This document shows, in pieces, positions 1 through 12,603 of a stretch of DNA of 64,000 bases (its first letter is position 1; every line of letters starts with the position of its first letter). The notes under the pieces were generated by a model. The model was not told the DNA's origin. It saw nothing but the letters and a program-made list of their open reading frames with translations, and searched no databases. The stretch is from NCBI RefSeq assembly GCF_029867415.1, contig NW_026705785.1:248001-312000 (forward strand). The letters are read 5' to 3'. The position numbers and the translations under genes are program-made. The stretch is from Vicia villosa. Lineage: Eukaryota > Streptophyta > Magnoliopsida > Fabales > Fabaceae.

Positions 1-978
1 TACTTAACAACTTATGAATGCATGACAAAACTTACAACTCCATAAAAACAGTCATACTATTCTATCAAGAATGATATTAGAGAGGATCAAAATTAACACA
101 CAAACCCTAACCTATTCCCTGTAAGTTCTACTAAAAACTAGGTTTGTTGTCTTTTATTTATAGCACACATCTGGTTTGGATTTGGGCTTCAAAATTCAGT
201 AAGGACACTACTAAATATCTGCACAAGATTCTCCATAAAAATAGGTCTTCAATCATTAGTTTCCTAAATATTATCCATATTTAGAAACTATGAATACATC
301 TTCAAAACAAATAAAATCTTTTATCCTTAAATTAAGCGTCATATTGGATTGCATAATATTCTCCAAATATTCTGCATATGTACCACACAAATCCAAAAAG
401 CTCAGCCCATTTGTTCACAAATCGCGATGTCATATGATCTTGTATAGGACATCTTGTTCGACATGTTTCTCCAGTTGCATTTGATAGAACATCCTGTTCA
501 ACATAAATTTCCTGCAAGTTGAAGCATCATATCTAACATTTCGCTGTTAAATTTGCTTTACTAAAATTAATGCCAATCATACAATTAGAGAATTAACAAT
601 CATGTTTCTATATGTGAAAAGAGTGGAAAGGGACCTCTATTCATTGGCTAAAGGTTGGGACATAAAAGGAATTATTTTAAGGCATTTTATGACTTGCCAA
701 TCGATTGGCACATATTCCCAATTGACTGGTTACCCTAAGTTAATTTATTATCAAGTTTAAAAAGGAAAGAAAATATAGTTATTTGTTAGACATCATTAAG
801 GCTTTGTCCTAATTGCTTAGGGTGCAATTTTTAACTGAGCCAATCGATTGGGTTAATGTGTCCATTGATTGGGAAAGACAAAACTTTGTCCAGAGCTATT
901 CTAGCAACTCCTAATCCACCTGGCACGACTTCAAGACATTTTTCAAAATGTTTTCTTGATAAAAATAGGTTTGAAAAC

Positions 979-993
979 TGTGTGTGTGTGTGT
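979..993. repeat. (TG)n microsatellite
   Basis: Seven uninterrupted TG dinucleotides, followed by a short imperfect TATG extension. Seen directly. Confidence 0.8.
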
Positions 994-2655
994 ATGTGAT
1001 TTAGGCATGCACTTTTACGAGAATACCCCCATGCTTTACAATATGTTCAATCATACTTGTCGAGACATGGCTTCCATAAACTTTAAGTCTTTGTCAGATG
1101 CTTCATTCTTATAAACACTTGCTTGATTTTTCTTTGGGGTGAGGCCTGAGTTATATTCTGTTTGTTTGCCATCATCATAGAGTCAAGTCCATTATCAAAC
1201 CCTAATAGTTTAGTTTGCATCTTTAACCGCTTTAATCACTTATGCTTGACTTTAGTCCTTATTAAACATTTAGTTGTCATCTTTAAAAACTAGTTGCCAT
1301 CAACAAAAAAAATCCTTATTGAATGCATATCACGTGCAAGACAAAGTTCCGCACATATATTATTCAAGAGTATCCCATATTTTCTTGGAAGTTTTGCAAT
1401 TATGAATATAAAAAATTTGACTATCATCTAGGGACATTACTAGAAAATTCTTGTTTTTGAATTCAATTTAAAATTTTCTCTTTTCTTCAACAGTCCAAAG
1501 AGATTCGAGTTTATCTATTACTTCTTCCACAATTCACTATTTATAATTTGAATACAGATTCTAAATCTAACTTTCCATTATTCAAATCTAGCACCATTAA
1601 ATGGTGGAGGTTTGTTTGGGAAAGATCTCATGTGTTAAGAGTGAGTTGGAAGTCATTTTTCTCCTAAGATAATTAGTTGTTAAACAACAATTAGATTATG
1701 ATGCCTCTTGTTGAACATATGATTCCATACACAACAAAATGGGGGTAAATTGTGTGTTTTGGAAAAATTGTAGTTTGAAACACTTTTATTCATAGTTTAA
1801 AATAATTTTAAAAACACTTTATAAATTAGCATAAAAAATTAAGAATAAAATGCGAAAATTAAAAAGTTAAGGGATAGAGAGATAACACTAGGAATTATAG
1901 AAGTTCGGTAAAAAAGATATGACTTAATCCTCGCCATAAGATTTATTCTTGAGAGTATCGATTAAATCTTAAGATTTTTTAGTAGGTTGAACTTTTGAAC
2001 CTCCTTATACAAGGAAAATGAAATTTCTGGCTAACTTCTAACCAAACAACAAATATAGGAGAGAAGCAGTTAGTCTTCTTTCCAATACAATGGATTGAAT
2101 ACGTTAGTCTTCTGTCAAAACATAAACTTGAAGCGGTTAGTCCCCAAGATAAACTAGTATTTTACATGTGCTTATCTCCAACCTTAGGAAACATTTAACC
2201 AATACGAGCTTACGAACCGAACCGAGGTTTTGACGCACTAACCACGAACCTATGAGATTTTATACCGAAATGATTTCCAAACTTAGAAAGCTTCTAATTA
2301 GGTTGGAATTATGAACCGAACGAATGTTTTACACAAGATAACGATGAACATATTTCCGATTTTATACCGAGCAAATCTCGGACTAATAAAAGCTTTTGAA
2401 CACGATGTGCCTTCAAATTGAACCTATGACTTAGTAACTAAATCCCTAAACCAAAGATTTTAAAAACGTTTAGTTTCAAACCCAACTAAAAAACTCCTAA
2501 TTGGATAAATTATTCAACGAAGGTAAAAAAAAAATCCCTTGGAGAATTTACAATACTACCCTTCCAAAAATACAAAGATGCCTCACTTGCAAAAGATCTT
2601 TCTCGAAAACATAACGACTAAATTTCTAAGTGAGAGAAAGTGAGAAATTATTTTT

Positions 2656-2678
2656 GGAGAGAGAGAGAGAGAGAGAGT
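2656..2678. repeat. (GA)n microsatellite
   Basis: About eleven uninterrupted GA dinucleotides, inside a purine-rich stretch that continues as GTGAGGAGTGAGA. Seen directly. Confidence 0.85.
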
Positions 2679-3035
2679 GAGGAGTGAGACATGAGAGCTC
2701 ACAATTTTATATATGAAAATATGAGATAAAATACCTCTATTTATAGGCTAGAGGTTGACAAAAAAAAGGAAATTTTTTGTGGACAGGGTTACTTGGCCAA
2801 TAGATTTTTTGTGATAGGGTCACACTTCTCTCTTTCATACTTTAAAGCATCAAGACTTTTTAGATAAATTAGTCATACAAACACTTATTTGAATTCTTAT
2901 TGGAGACGAGTCTTGAGACTTTTTCTAGCTGGAAAGCATCATAAGAGGATCTTTGCAACAATCATTAAACCACGGCTTCCTAACTTTATTTGCTTGCATA
3001 TTTAACTGATTGTTATGCATGATCTTTAGTTGTTA

Positions 3036-3297
3036 CTCCCTCCGTCTCATAATAAGTGTCCCATTTGCAATTTTTCTTTGTTTCAAATTAATTGTCCATT
3101 TACAATTCCAATGCATCAATCATTATTATTTTTCCACTATTATACCCCTATTTATTAACTTTCACGTTAGTCAACTACTATTAATAGGGGTATTCTAGTA
3201 AATGACATTAACTTTTTTACTAAAACCAACACATCCAATCATTTTCTTAAAAACCGCGCATTACTCAAATGGGACATTTATTATGAGACGGAGGGAG
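3036..3297. mobile_element. Stowaway-type MITE, 262 bp, TA target duplication
   Basis: The element begins CTCCCTCCGTCTCATAATA and ends with the inverse of that sequence. It is flanked on both sides by the dinucleotide TA (3034-3035 and 3298-3299). CTCCCTCCG termini with a TA target duplication are the hallmark of plant Stowaway MITEs, which are mobilised by mariner-like transposases. No coding capacity. The internal part is AT-rich, with further inverted similarity between AAGTGTCCCATTTG near the left end and CAAATGGGACATTTA near the right end. Confidence 0.93.
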
Positions 3298-3357
3298 TAA
3301 TTATCATCAACACAAGTTCTCATAATCAAAAGCATATTCATCTTTTAGAAAGATTCT

Positions 3358-4438
3358 TTGATTACTAACTTGCAAAACATGGTTCCACAAGAACTATCTT
3401 TCGTTGCCAAGGACTTCCCCTTCTTCAGAACCAATGTAGGACTTTCTCCTTGCTTTTGGATTTTACGAGTGCGAGCATCGTCCATGGAATGGTCCTCAGC
3501 ATGCCTTTTTTACTCCCCTGTCATTAGGCAGCCTGGGCAACTCTTAGGGCTACTTGTCGATTGTCATTAAACCTTCTTCTTATTCAGGCGCTCATTCCTC
3601 CCGGCTAGTGAAAATTTATACATTTTCTTTGCAAGAAAAAAACATGAAAAATATCTGACTATATAATCATAAACGACCTCACATAAAAGGTTTTTTCTCG
3701 ACCACAAACTCACCAAGTATTGATCTATTCTGTAATCGTCTTCTCGATCTAGAGTGACCATGGCATGGGAGCTCATGTATTCAAAATCATTCAATACTTC
3801 GACAACCTCTTGCTCATATGGGGCAAGGCCATCAAAGTCAATACCAATGATGATCCTTGGATCACTCGTCTAAGATAGAGTAACATGGGGTTTCACTCGC
3901 CTCAATTGTGACGATAGAGGCACAATCTTTCCCTCTAAACCTCGCGAACTTATCCTTCCAATCCTTGTAAGGTTTTGAGTGGGACTTTAGCAAAAAAAAA
4001 TCTAGATGACCGCATAAGGCCACCTATCCACTTTTGGCGCTGATTTTAATGTCATAAAAGAGAAGAATACCTCGACGGAAGGAAAGACTCCCTACATCTG
4101 ACATATAATTTCAAACGCCCTCACAATACCCTTAACGTAAGCGTAGTATGAGAAGGAGCAATGCTTTTTGTTGCTAAAACTTTAGATTTAAACCGTGTAA
4201 AAGGCATTAAAACCCTAAATCATGAATAACAAGGAGAGGCAAGTAGAATTAGGGGCAGTCGAGCCATCATATGCATCCATCTTAGCCCTCCCCCCTCAGG
4301 ACATGGTTCCAAAATCACACCCTCATGTCTAGTATTGGAAAGTCTAATTTGCCGTCGAAGAGCAGCGATACTATCTTCATTAAAATACAAAGATGCAAAG
4401 TCTTGGACATTGAAACATTTAGCATATGCATTTACCAT
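3358..4438 (-). pseudogene. Decayed retroelement gag-like region
   Basis: Read on the minus strand, fragments in several frames resemble the plant 'putative gypsy-type transposon' gag family. The best is a stretch around 3900-4060 reading GWxxL...KSHSKPYKDWKDKFARFRG, where the family has a tryptophan-rich block followed by 'KxWKxxFFxVxG'. Further pieces are a 72-residue open stretch at 4220-4438 and a 75-residue stretch at 3567-3794. Frame breaks are frequent and no complete domain survives. The family assignment rests on remembered motif patterns, so it is tentative. It could also be a fragment of another LTR element that uses a similar N-terminal domain. Confidence 0.35.
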
Positions 4439-5960
4439 CGATTCCTGGTAAGAACGGGAAGAGCAAGAGAACCACTATCAAAACTACCAGGGCTCTCATA
4501 GCTCCAAAGACCTAATTCAAGATGCTAACGCATAATCACTTCTTAAACATTCTAAAATCTAATAATTACCATTAAGAATAGAGAGATAAAATGAAGAAAA
4601 AAATTATACATGAAATCATAGTTAAAAAACTTTTGAATTTTATGCTCTCTGAACCTTTAATAACTTTTAACTAGATGAGTGGAAGTTTGGAAGGAAAAAA
4701 ATGCGGAAAATATTGAAGGAAGAAAGATTAAATCCTTTTATAGGGAGATGAGGTCCAGTTGTATGGGTAATCTACCGCCACCCATGAGGCATCACAACAG
4801 CTAATATAAAAGGGAAAGGTTCCCCATTTTAGCAATAGGCGTAAGCAATAAGGCCAAAATTGGCTTTCTGAGGAAAATTATCCTCAATCACACGCAACAC
4901 AAATTTTCCCTCAACTGACATTTGATTTCCCTCAAATGACTGATGTTTGATTTCCTCAGCTGACAGACGTATAATGATTCACCTCATTGACACTTGGGGG
5001 GATATATCCCCTACTATATTCACATAGCTCCCCCCTCAGGCTTAAGGGACTTTCCTCTTATTTGAGAGGCCCGCATGCAGGACTCATTTGTATTAGGAGA
5101 GAAAAGCCAGACTAAATCAATCATTTTTTTACAAGCCCTCGTGATTGAGGGATTGTGTATCAGTATATTCGAAAAAATTTTATAAGAGGAAAATGAGAGG
5201 GCAAAGGCGTAACACGTTGCCCAAATAACTTCTTGATAGCCCGTTAATTAGTTCGAGCTCCCATCATTTGGATATGACGTCCATTTATCAGATCGGTTGC
5301 CTTCCAAGAGAAATCCTAGTCAACAATAATGTGGAGTGAGAATCAAGTGGAAAAATACCATGTTGTCCTGAATAATAAGGGACTAACAATCCCATTCCCA
5401 CGCTCCTAAGAATGATTTCTATTTTTTAGGAGTATGAGATTCAGGCTCAGAGGCTTCTATAAATACCTTAACTTTGAGGTTGAGAGGGGTCCAATCTGAT
5501 TACAAAATATAACATATACATAACTTCTCATTTTTATTCCGTGAGCTAACTCTAAACCCTACAACAAACCCTAAAACCCCTGACAATTCTTAATCACTAG
5601 AGGTTGTCACATATTATACTTCTAACAAGTACAAATTTATGATTAATTTTTTAGTTTTTTAGAAGATGAAAAGATTAAATATACTAATAAACTATTCTAA
5701 AAATGTATCCGAATTATAAATATACTAATATACAAATATCTGCGGACACGAGTAACATTAAAATCGTATCTATATTCATTAATAAAAATATATTTAAATA
5801 TGCATTTATTTTATCCGTGAATAATCTATTAAACTATTCATCGCGTAACAGTAGACAAATTTTATCCAGGCTGGAATGAGTATTATCCTAGCTGTTAATC
5901 CTAAAAGTTTATCTAAGAAGACTATTAATCCTAAAAATTTAACCATTAAAATCTAGAGGT
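4439..5960. other. Non-coding, LTR-like sequence
   Basis: No gene seen. Around 5458-5465 there is a TATAAATA box followed by a pyrimidine-rich leader with repeated 'aaccctaaaac' words. That is the usual look of a promoter and R region in a plant LTR. No second LTR copy or terminal TG...CA pair could be fixed, so the boundaries are unknown. Confidence 0.35.
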
Positions 5961-5984
5961 ATAATTTTGTAATTTTGTTTTGCT

Positions 5985-7383
5985 TCATATGTTACAACCA
6001 TTTTTGTATTCTTTATGCATTTTAGAACTTCGCAATAGATCCCAGTTAAACATCGCCATTCAATTTCAATATCAAGGTACAATTCTCTCCCTCTTTCTCT
6101 CTTTTTGCTTTTTCTTCGCTTCTTCTTTCAATTTTCATTTCGTTCATCTCATTTGTTTGTTTACCTAGAAAATGCAACAATAATGGTGATGCTTTCAACT
6201 TGATTGTCTGAGGTTTTTATCGCCTTTGATCTAATATTGTAAATTACATTGGTTCTGATGTTTGATTCCGAAATTTTGCATTTCTAAGCCGTTGCACGGA
6301 ACATGATATCAAATGCCCCCTGTTGCTAATTTTATCTTTGTGGAATCTGTTGATTTTGGAACACTCCCTACGGTATTTCACTTTTTTGAATATGTTAGAA
6401 AGTGGTAGTAGGGGTGTTGCGGTGTCCGACACTTAAATGATATACATGTTAAAGAACTCAGAAAGATGATTTCTCGTAAAATGATTTTTTTTTTTCTTTG
6501 CTTACACTTTAAATTGATGCCCGACACCTATATGATACTCATCTGTGCGATGCTCAAATCTCACACATCGGTTAAATATGTTTCTTAAACATCTGTCAAA
6601 ACAAAATATATAACAATGTCAGTGCCCTATGTTTTTGAAATTATTGGTGTCATAGCATCCTTGTCGTGTCCTAGTGTCTTTTTCGGAGTCCATTCGCAGG
6701 TTAGAAATCAAAGTTTTGGATTTTCATTATATAATTACAAGTTGCAACATATTGTTGATTGGTGCTAATGTGGAATTTCAGGCGGATTAGGATGATGAAT
6801 AGGGTAGAGTTTTAAGCTCATAGATGTAGGATAAAATGGTATCATGTTAGTGTTTTCTTGCTGTTTTCTTTATTGAATGACACATGTTAGTGTTAGAAAT
6901 GTTAATGGGGGAGGTGAACCCACAAGCCATTATGTTAGAAATGTTAATGGGGGAGTTGAACCCACAAGCCATTATCTCTCTAATCCTTATGTTCTTTCCC
7001 CTCAAACCACTTTATCATTCCATACTATAGTTTCCTTGTATTTGTAACTTTGTATTGTTTGATTGGATGTGTGTTTGTGGCCTTCTATTTCAGTGCTAAT
7101 CAGTGTTAGTATATTATGTACCAAAAGACAATTCTATCAATGTTACTAGTTGATAGTGCTGGCCTTTTCTTTTGGAATGGTTAGCTTTCTGATGAAATTC
7201 CCTTTCCTGCTTGAATTCTCTGTTCTTGTTTATATATGTAATTGCTTTGGCATTGTTTAAGTTTATTTCTGCATAGATTTTGCTGGGCCTTTTCTTTGTT
7301 TCTTTCTTGTTTTTATTTCTTTTCGTAGCTTGTGTCTATGAAGCTCTAGGGACTTACAATCTTAACTTTTCTGATTTTCCCAG
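5985..7383 (+). other. Probable 5' UTR exon and leader intron of the inhibitor-2 gene
   Basis: Inference from splice sites. A GTACAATT donor at about 6076 follows a short exon, and a pyrimidine-rich acceptor ending TTTTCCCAG at 7383 precedes the exon that carries the ATG at 7451. Long leader introns are common in plant housekeeping genes. The intron contains the 42-bp duplication listed separately. Transcript data are needed to fix the 5' end. Confidence 0.5.
6891..6974. repeat. Tandem duplication, 2 x 42 bp
   Basis: Two adjacent copies of a 42-bp unit starting TGTTAGAAATGTTAATGGGG differ at one visible position (GGAGGTGAA versus GGAGTTGAA). They lie inside the presumed leader intron of the inhibitor-2 gene. 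Confidence 0.9.
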
Positions 7384-7450
7384 TTGACGACGTGCCTTGA
7401 GGCTAGCCTTACATACATTTGGTGTTCGAAGAGCAATTCCATCTACCAAA

Positions 7451-8711
7451 ATGAAGTAACACTACCGATCTACTTTTACATTTGTTTGCTTTTCTTATTT
7501 GATTTTTACTAGTTTTTTTTTTTTGTGGAATGCGATAAAGGGTAACTTGGTCTTGTAGTGATCCCGTCCTGACGGAAGAAGCTAATTCCAAACTTCTAAT
7601 ATTCATGTCCCGTAACCTCCTAGATTAATTAAATTTGACTTAAAGTTGAACTCCCCATATTTTTGTATATAATACTAGTATTTTGTAATGAGCTAAACCG
7701 AGGAATATGTTCCTTAGGGTTGAATTGAGAAGGAATCATAGAATTATGAACCTTTCATTTGTTTTGACATTGCAGGGGACGTGTGAGATGGGATGAAATT
7801 AATATTGGAAACATTGAAGCAAACAAACCTGTGAGGCAAAAAATTACTGAGCCGAAGACTCCGTATCATCCTATGATCGAAGATGACAGTATGTAAAGAA
7901 GATCAGTTAAACTGCACTTCCTTTTAATTTTCTTTTGCATATCAGTATGATTGTGTCTGTATGCATATCATATGACTGTCTGTTGAATAATATTAGCATG
8001 AAAAAATTATATCTTTTGCATCCTTGAACTCTAATATTGGATTTATTCTTCTCATAGTGGGATTAAATTCAAAAGTTTAGTTTGTGTTTTACGCGCTTCT
8101 GTTTAGAAATGAAAAAATTGCTTTACTGGTATAATGTAAGTTTCTGTTGATGGAGTTTGATGAAAATCCTTGTTTGTAATGTTATGCTCAAGCCTAATTT
8201 TTACTTCTAGATTAAAAGCTACTTCATGTGCAGCTACTTTTCATCTGAGTAGCTTAATTTTTTAGGCTCTCCATCTCCTCAAAGAGGAGGGTCTCATGAA
8301 TGTGATGATGACAAAAGCGAACCAGCAAAAGCTGAAGAAACTGCTTTTGATAATGCGGCCTGTTGCAGCAGAAAAAAAACTAATGGCTGGTCATCATCTG
8401 AGGACGAGGAAGAAGAAACCGAACAAATTGATGAAGGTAAATATTATTCTTTCGCCAATACAGGCTATCTATGAGTCTGGATTTTTTAAAATTCAGTAGA
8501 TTACCAGACCTGATGTTTTGATTCTGAAACAGATGCAGGTTGTAGTTTTAAAGAGCATCGACGGGCCCATTATGATGAATTCCTTAAAGTAAAAGAACTG
8601 AGACAGCAGGCGGCTCTTCAAGAGAATGGAAGTGACGAGGATAATAATACAGAGGTCGCCGAGGAGAAGAAACCTGACGTTGACTCATCTTCTCCGGTGA
8701 GTGCTGAATAA
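7451..8711 (+). CDS. Protein phosphatase 1 inhibitor-2 homologue, 4 coding exons, 155 aa
   Basis: Predicted coding exons are 7451-7455, 7776-7888, 8266-8436 and 8533-8711. All introns have GT...AG borders and the total of 468 nt is a clean multiple of three. The product is the plant form of inhibitor-2, a mostly disordered regulator that binds and restrains protein phosphatase 1 catalytic subunits in the nucleus and cytoplasm. The N-terminus starts [13 protein letters not shown] and contains the conserved [10 protein letters not shown] block (residues about 24-34), which holds the Thr that GSK3-like kinases phosphorylate in animal homologues. An acidic serine-rich stretch [10 protein letters not shown] lies near residue 85, and the conserved [12 protein letters not shown] helix is at residues 109-120. 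A non-coding first exon probably ends near 6075 (AAG/GTACAA) and joins at 7384 after TTTTCCCAG. The first coding exon holds only five nucleotides, which automatic gene finders tend to miss. Length and motif order fit the plant family. Confidence 0.9.
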
Positions 8712-10200
8712 AGGAAATTCACTTTGTGGGAAAATGGCTTCTGCTCATTTCCTCCGACCAAATGTTTCTTATATACTGTTTGATGAATAAGACCCTCTGT
8801 GGTTTCATTACTTTTTATATTATGGAAAGGAAATAGCTGACCGATTAACCAAATCATTTTACCGTTAGTGTATAGATCACTTCTTTTTCCATTTGGTATG
8901 TTCAACGAAACTTACATGATCCGTTTAGATGCGGGTGATATGCCATGTTAGATTCTCTTAAGCACTGAGCAAAGAATGGAATTTTCTGCTCGAAATTTTT
9001 TCTAGCAGTGCACTGGTTGCTTTTAAATGGTTACAATTAGATGCTTTCTTGGATGGAATTAGAAAGAAAAAGAAAGTTTGGCATCCTAAAAGCGTGTATA
9101 ATGTCCCAAGTGTGTATACTATAGCTAGTTTTTTAATTTTGACAGAAAGTTGAAGTTAGTTAGACAGTTAATTTGCTATATTAGTTAGTGTCAGTTATAT
9201 TCTTGATAGCCAGTGGCATTGGCCGATACTTAAGTTAGGTGATCAATGAAACCATAATCTTTAACTTTCTCTTTAACTGTCAGGTCTGGGTTAAAGACCC
9301 GTAAGTTTTATGAATAGTTTACAAAAATAGTTTTCTTAAAATAAGAGTTATTACAAAAATGAGACAATGGAAATTTGATAGAATATGCATTTGATCGATA
9401 TCATGAGTTATACAATGTTCAAACAACACAATGAATATGAAACGATAACAATCTTAGACAATCAATGAGTTAATAAATATAAATTCCATTTAATGAGATG
9501 TCTAAATTGAATTTCATTAATCAATAAAAAAATATAATATTATAGGTTATAAAGAGATTTAATTACGAGAAAAGATGAATAAGATGATTTAATCTATTAC
9601 TGACCTACATTTATACAACAAATCACCTTAAGCAGATAAAATCTAACAACATATATTAGTTCAAGCCGTTCACAAGTGTTTATATTAGTTCAAGGTGTTC
9701 GTCCTCACTTTGTACTTGATTCGGTCTTCAATTCAAAGCCATTGAAAATTCATAGTCTTCCCTTTTTTAAAATAATTTTTACAATGTGCGTTTAATACAA
9801 TCAAGAATTCAGATAATGCCAGAATTAAACACAATTAAAACAACTCAAATCTATATCGTTCCTTCTTTTGATGTATATAACCCATGAAACTGATCTCCAC
9901 AAAACCATCACTTAGCCTTGAATGTCCACCTAATGAGATCCAAGATCCGCCACAAGCATCCGTTTTACACCTGTCTTCACTGAACTCTATCGGTCCATTG
10001 TCTGGGCTCTTGGTCTATCTGAAGAAACAAAAATTGTCAACTTAGTTCTGTAGCAACCTTCATTCACTTCTACCGAAGCCTTCAGTGGAGAAGTAATAAT
10101 TTCTTTTTGCTCTTGTTGGATTGTCAATCTCAACCATAGTTTGCTCTTCACTGAAGATGAAATTGTATGCTTTGATAGTCTTTTGATGTATGTTACTTGT
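8712..10200. other. Intergenic region downstream of the inhibitor-2 gene
   Basis: 3' UTR of the inhibitor-2 gene followed by AT-rich DNA. No gene seen. A phrase ATTAGTTCAAGCCGTTCACA near 9656 recurs in altered form about 30 bp later. Confidence 0.6.
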
Positions 10201-10264
10201 TCTGATTGAATGAGTGCTATTTATCTTGAAGAGTTGTTTTACCACAATTTGCCAAAAGGGGGAT

Positions 10265-11337
10265 TGTTGTTCCTTTTTGGATTGATAATATTATGCAAAA
10301 CAACAACATCAAAAAATGATCAAGATTACTCAGCTATGTCAAGTTATTTTTTTGGTGCAGAAAGAATACATGTTGGGCGAGATGTTCCAACACGTGGGTA
10401 CGACATACTCCCTCCGTCCCATATTATAAGCAAAAATCACCTTTTCAGATTCATTGAATAATTAATGTATCTAGATTATATATAGTCTAGATACATTAAT
10501 TATTCAATGAATCTGAAAAGGTGATTTTTGCTTATAATATGAGACGGAGGGAGTATGTGACTTGCTCAACAGGCATTTAAGATTTTTTGGAAGGATTTTT
10601 TTTGAAGACTCAATTAGATTTTATTGCTTTTATTTAGCAATATGATTATAAGATTTGTTGCACAATTATGAATCAAATTTAAATTTGAAACAAACTAAAT
10701 CATATCTTTTTGTTAGAAAAATTATGGAAGAAATCACATCAAACTGATCGTGCAACTATTCTGGACGAAATCAAATCAAATATCCAATTAGAAAAGCCCA
10801 AAATACTTTTGCTATATAAGGAGCTCAAAACCTACATTGAAAAACAATCGATACATTGAAGATATTTAGAGTGTTAGTGTTTATTTGAGTCATTGTTGCT
10901 GTTCTATGTACACACCACACTATGTTTCAATAACTTGACATAGTTGTAGGTTTGTCTAGGTGAGTTCTAATTCAACGCTCATTCACGTTGATTGAGGTTG
11001 ATCACTAGAGTTTAGTGATTGAGAGAAAGTGAGAGGGGTTTTTATATTTAGGGGAGACCTAAATAAAAGTCATTGGGTAGTGTTAGGAAGAGACATTGAA
11101 CAACATATGGCTTGTTATTCCTTCAAGACTAAATGTACTAAGCTACTAATAGTGATTTCCCTTCTTGGGTTGAAAGCCAACCCTCCAAACGTAGGTGTTG
11201 TTGCATCAAACTGAGTTAGCAATTATTGTGTTTTTTATTACTTTTTTGCTCCATTATCTTGTACAAGTTAATATGTGTTAATTATGGTGATTTGATTTAA
11301 CTTGTCGAACCAATTGTCCCGGAAATCACGTTCAACA
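10265..11337 (+). mobile_element. LTR, probably 3' LTR of a Ty1/copia element
   Basis: A polypurine stretch AAAAGGGGGA at about 10254-10263 is followed by TGTTGTTCC, and the far end reads ...CACGTTCAACA, giving TGTTG/CAACA terminal inverted bases. Inside are a TATATAAGGAG box near 10814 and the phrase 'gtgattgagagaaagtgagaggggt', with text after it that I recognise from legume copia LTRs (GGTAGTGTTAGG...CCTTCAAG). Internal sequence upstream of 10254 is only a short relic, and no 5' partner LTR is visible, so this is a truncated element. The MITE at 10408-10553 was inserted into it later. Copia assignment is moderate; the LTR boundaries are firmer. Confidence 0.65.
10408..10553. mobile_element. 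Stowaway-type MITE, 146 bp, near-perfect palindrome
   Basis: Starts CTCCCTCCGTCCCATATTAT and ends with its inverse, flanked by TA on both sides (10406-10407 and 10554-10555). The two halves are complementary almost end to end around a centre at about 10480, so a transcript would fold into a single long hairpin. It shares its first ten bases with the MITE at 3036-3297 but not its interior. Confidence 0.95.
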
Positions 11338-11990
11338 TTTGTCCCCTAAAAAACAAAATTTCTTTCACCAAAGTACAAAACAAAAAAGACTAAAAACTCA
11401 TGGCTCTCCTTCCTAAAAATCCTAATAAATTAATAAATTATGAAAAGAAGAGAAAGTTCAGGTTGAGCGTTACCTTGAAAACTATGAACTTAATGACCTA
11501 AACGATGTATGCTCTACTAAAGGATGTGGCGCAAGTGTGTCAGCAAAAATGACTGATGGGAGAATAATGGTAAAGATAATGGAGGTTTGAGATGTGAGAA
11601 AAGAACTCTAAAAGATTCACAAACGGCGAAAAGGGGACATGGTAACCCCATAACTTCTTATATATCTCTCAAGGAAGATGAACAATGCTATCCTCAGTTC
11701 TAGGAAGTGTGAACCACACCACCAACAATCAAGATCTCATCACACAATGTTCAAGGATACTCAAATTCCCTAGTACTAGAAGAAATCATTAATGTCATAC
11801 GCAGGGAAACATGTTGAGATGTACATGCGAAGCGTTACTAATCACGAGGGAGTCATTTAATGCAACTCTTTCAAAAAAACATCAACGTCCCATTGTGGCT
11901 ACTTTATTTCCTTCTACTAGAGATCGAGCTAAAGAAGAATCCAACAAAGTCCTCGTTCTACGACGTAGGAACAAGAGCTTAGGGGGCAAT
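11338..11990. other. Relic of LTR-element internal DNA
   Basis: No intact gene. The last 35 bases (an open stretch ending RRRNKSLGGNCYG, then AGGGGGCAAT) look like the 3' end of an LTR-element internal region and its polypurine tract, directly before the LTR that begins at 11991. Confidence 0.45.
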
Positions 11991-12319
11991 TGTTATGGGC
12001 CATCCGCAATGTTCACAAAGACCTAACAACATGTATTAAAGAAGAAGAAGACACACGTAACAGATGAACTCTCATCCCTATCGAGGACGCCCAATCACGT
12101 TCTCCGTCACATCTCTCATTATTGATTTTAATCACCTATACTATATAAAGACTAGATCATGTCATTTCAGATATTCAATTCACTCCCGCTCTCAAACTAC
12201 TTTTCACTCTATCACTAAATTGAGCTTTAAAATACTAACTTTGAAGATTCTCTCATTATCTACCCTTCTAAAAATTTGCTCAAGTACACCAAAACTGTAT
12301 TCGATCACTTCACCTAACA
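11991..12319 (+). mobile_element. Short LTR (329 bp) of a degraded LTR element
   Basis: Preceded by the polypurine tract AGGGGGCAAT. Begins TGTTATGGGCC and ends ...TTCACCTAACA, giving TGTTA/TAACA terminal inverted bases. A TATATAAAG box lies near 12142, followed by a pyrimidine-rich leader. A related sequence in the opposite orientation lies at about 14780-15111, so the family call does not depend on one copy. No internal coding region remains next to it. Confidence 0.6.
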
Positions 12320-12419
12320 ATATCAAATAATATAGTTTTGAAGTTTGATTTCTTAGGTAACTTTATCCTATTTAAAACCTTGTATATCTGTATTTTTTTA
12401 AAAGTGACACGAAAATAAA

Positions 12420-12586
12420 ACAAATTTTTGTGACCCTCATAGAAAGGGATAAAAATAGAAAAACAAACAAAATTTTGTGGTTCTCGTATATTAACAGAAA
12501 GAGATAATAATAGATAAACATAACCATCCAAACAAATTTTTGTGGCCCTCATATATGGACAGAAAAGGATGAAAAGAGGAAAACCT
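12420..12586. repeat. Three imperfect tandem repeats just upstream of the SIS gene
   Basis: Three units beginning CAAATTTTTGTG or CAAAATTTTGTG at about 12420, 12469 and 12532. Each is followed by a CTC(A/G)TA word and a GAAA(A/G)(A/G)GAT-type purine stretch. The last unit ends about 18 bp before the start codon at 12604, so the array lies in the promoter or 5' UTR. Confidence 0.75.
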
Positions 12587-12603
12587 AGGAATCCAAGAGA
12601 GTG

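Larger units (their letters stand above)
1..3033. other. AT-rich intergenic DNA, no gene seen
   Basis: No open reading frame here has recognisable protein similarity; the longest are about 60 codons and look accidental. The stretch contains a short TG microsatellite and a GA microsatellite listed separately. Palindromic AATCGATTGG-type motifs recur between about 690 and 880; such motifs are often seen in decayed legume LTR elements, but I cannot assign a family. Confidence 0.6.

Noticed and set aside
8296..8499. 67-codon plus-strand ORF
   Set aside because: Wrong frame reading of inhibitor-2 exon 3 running into the following intron.
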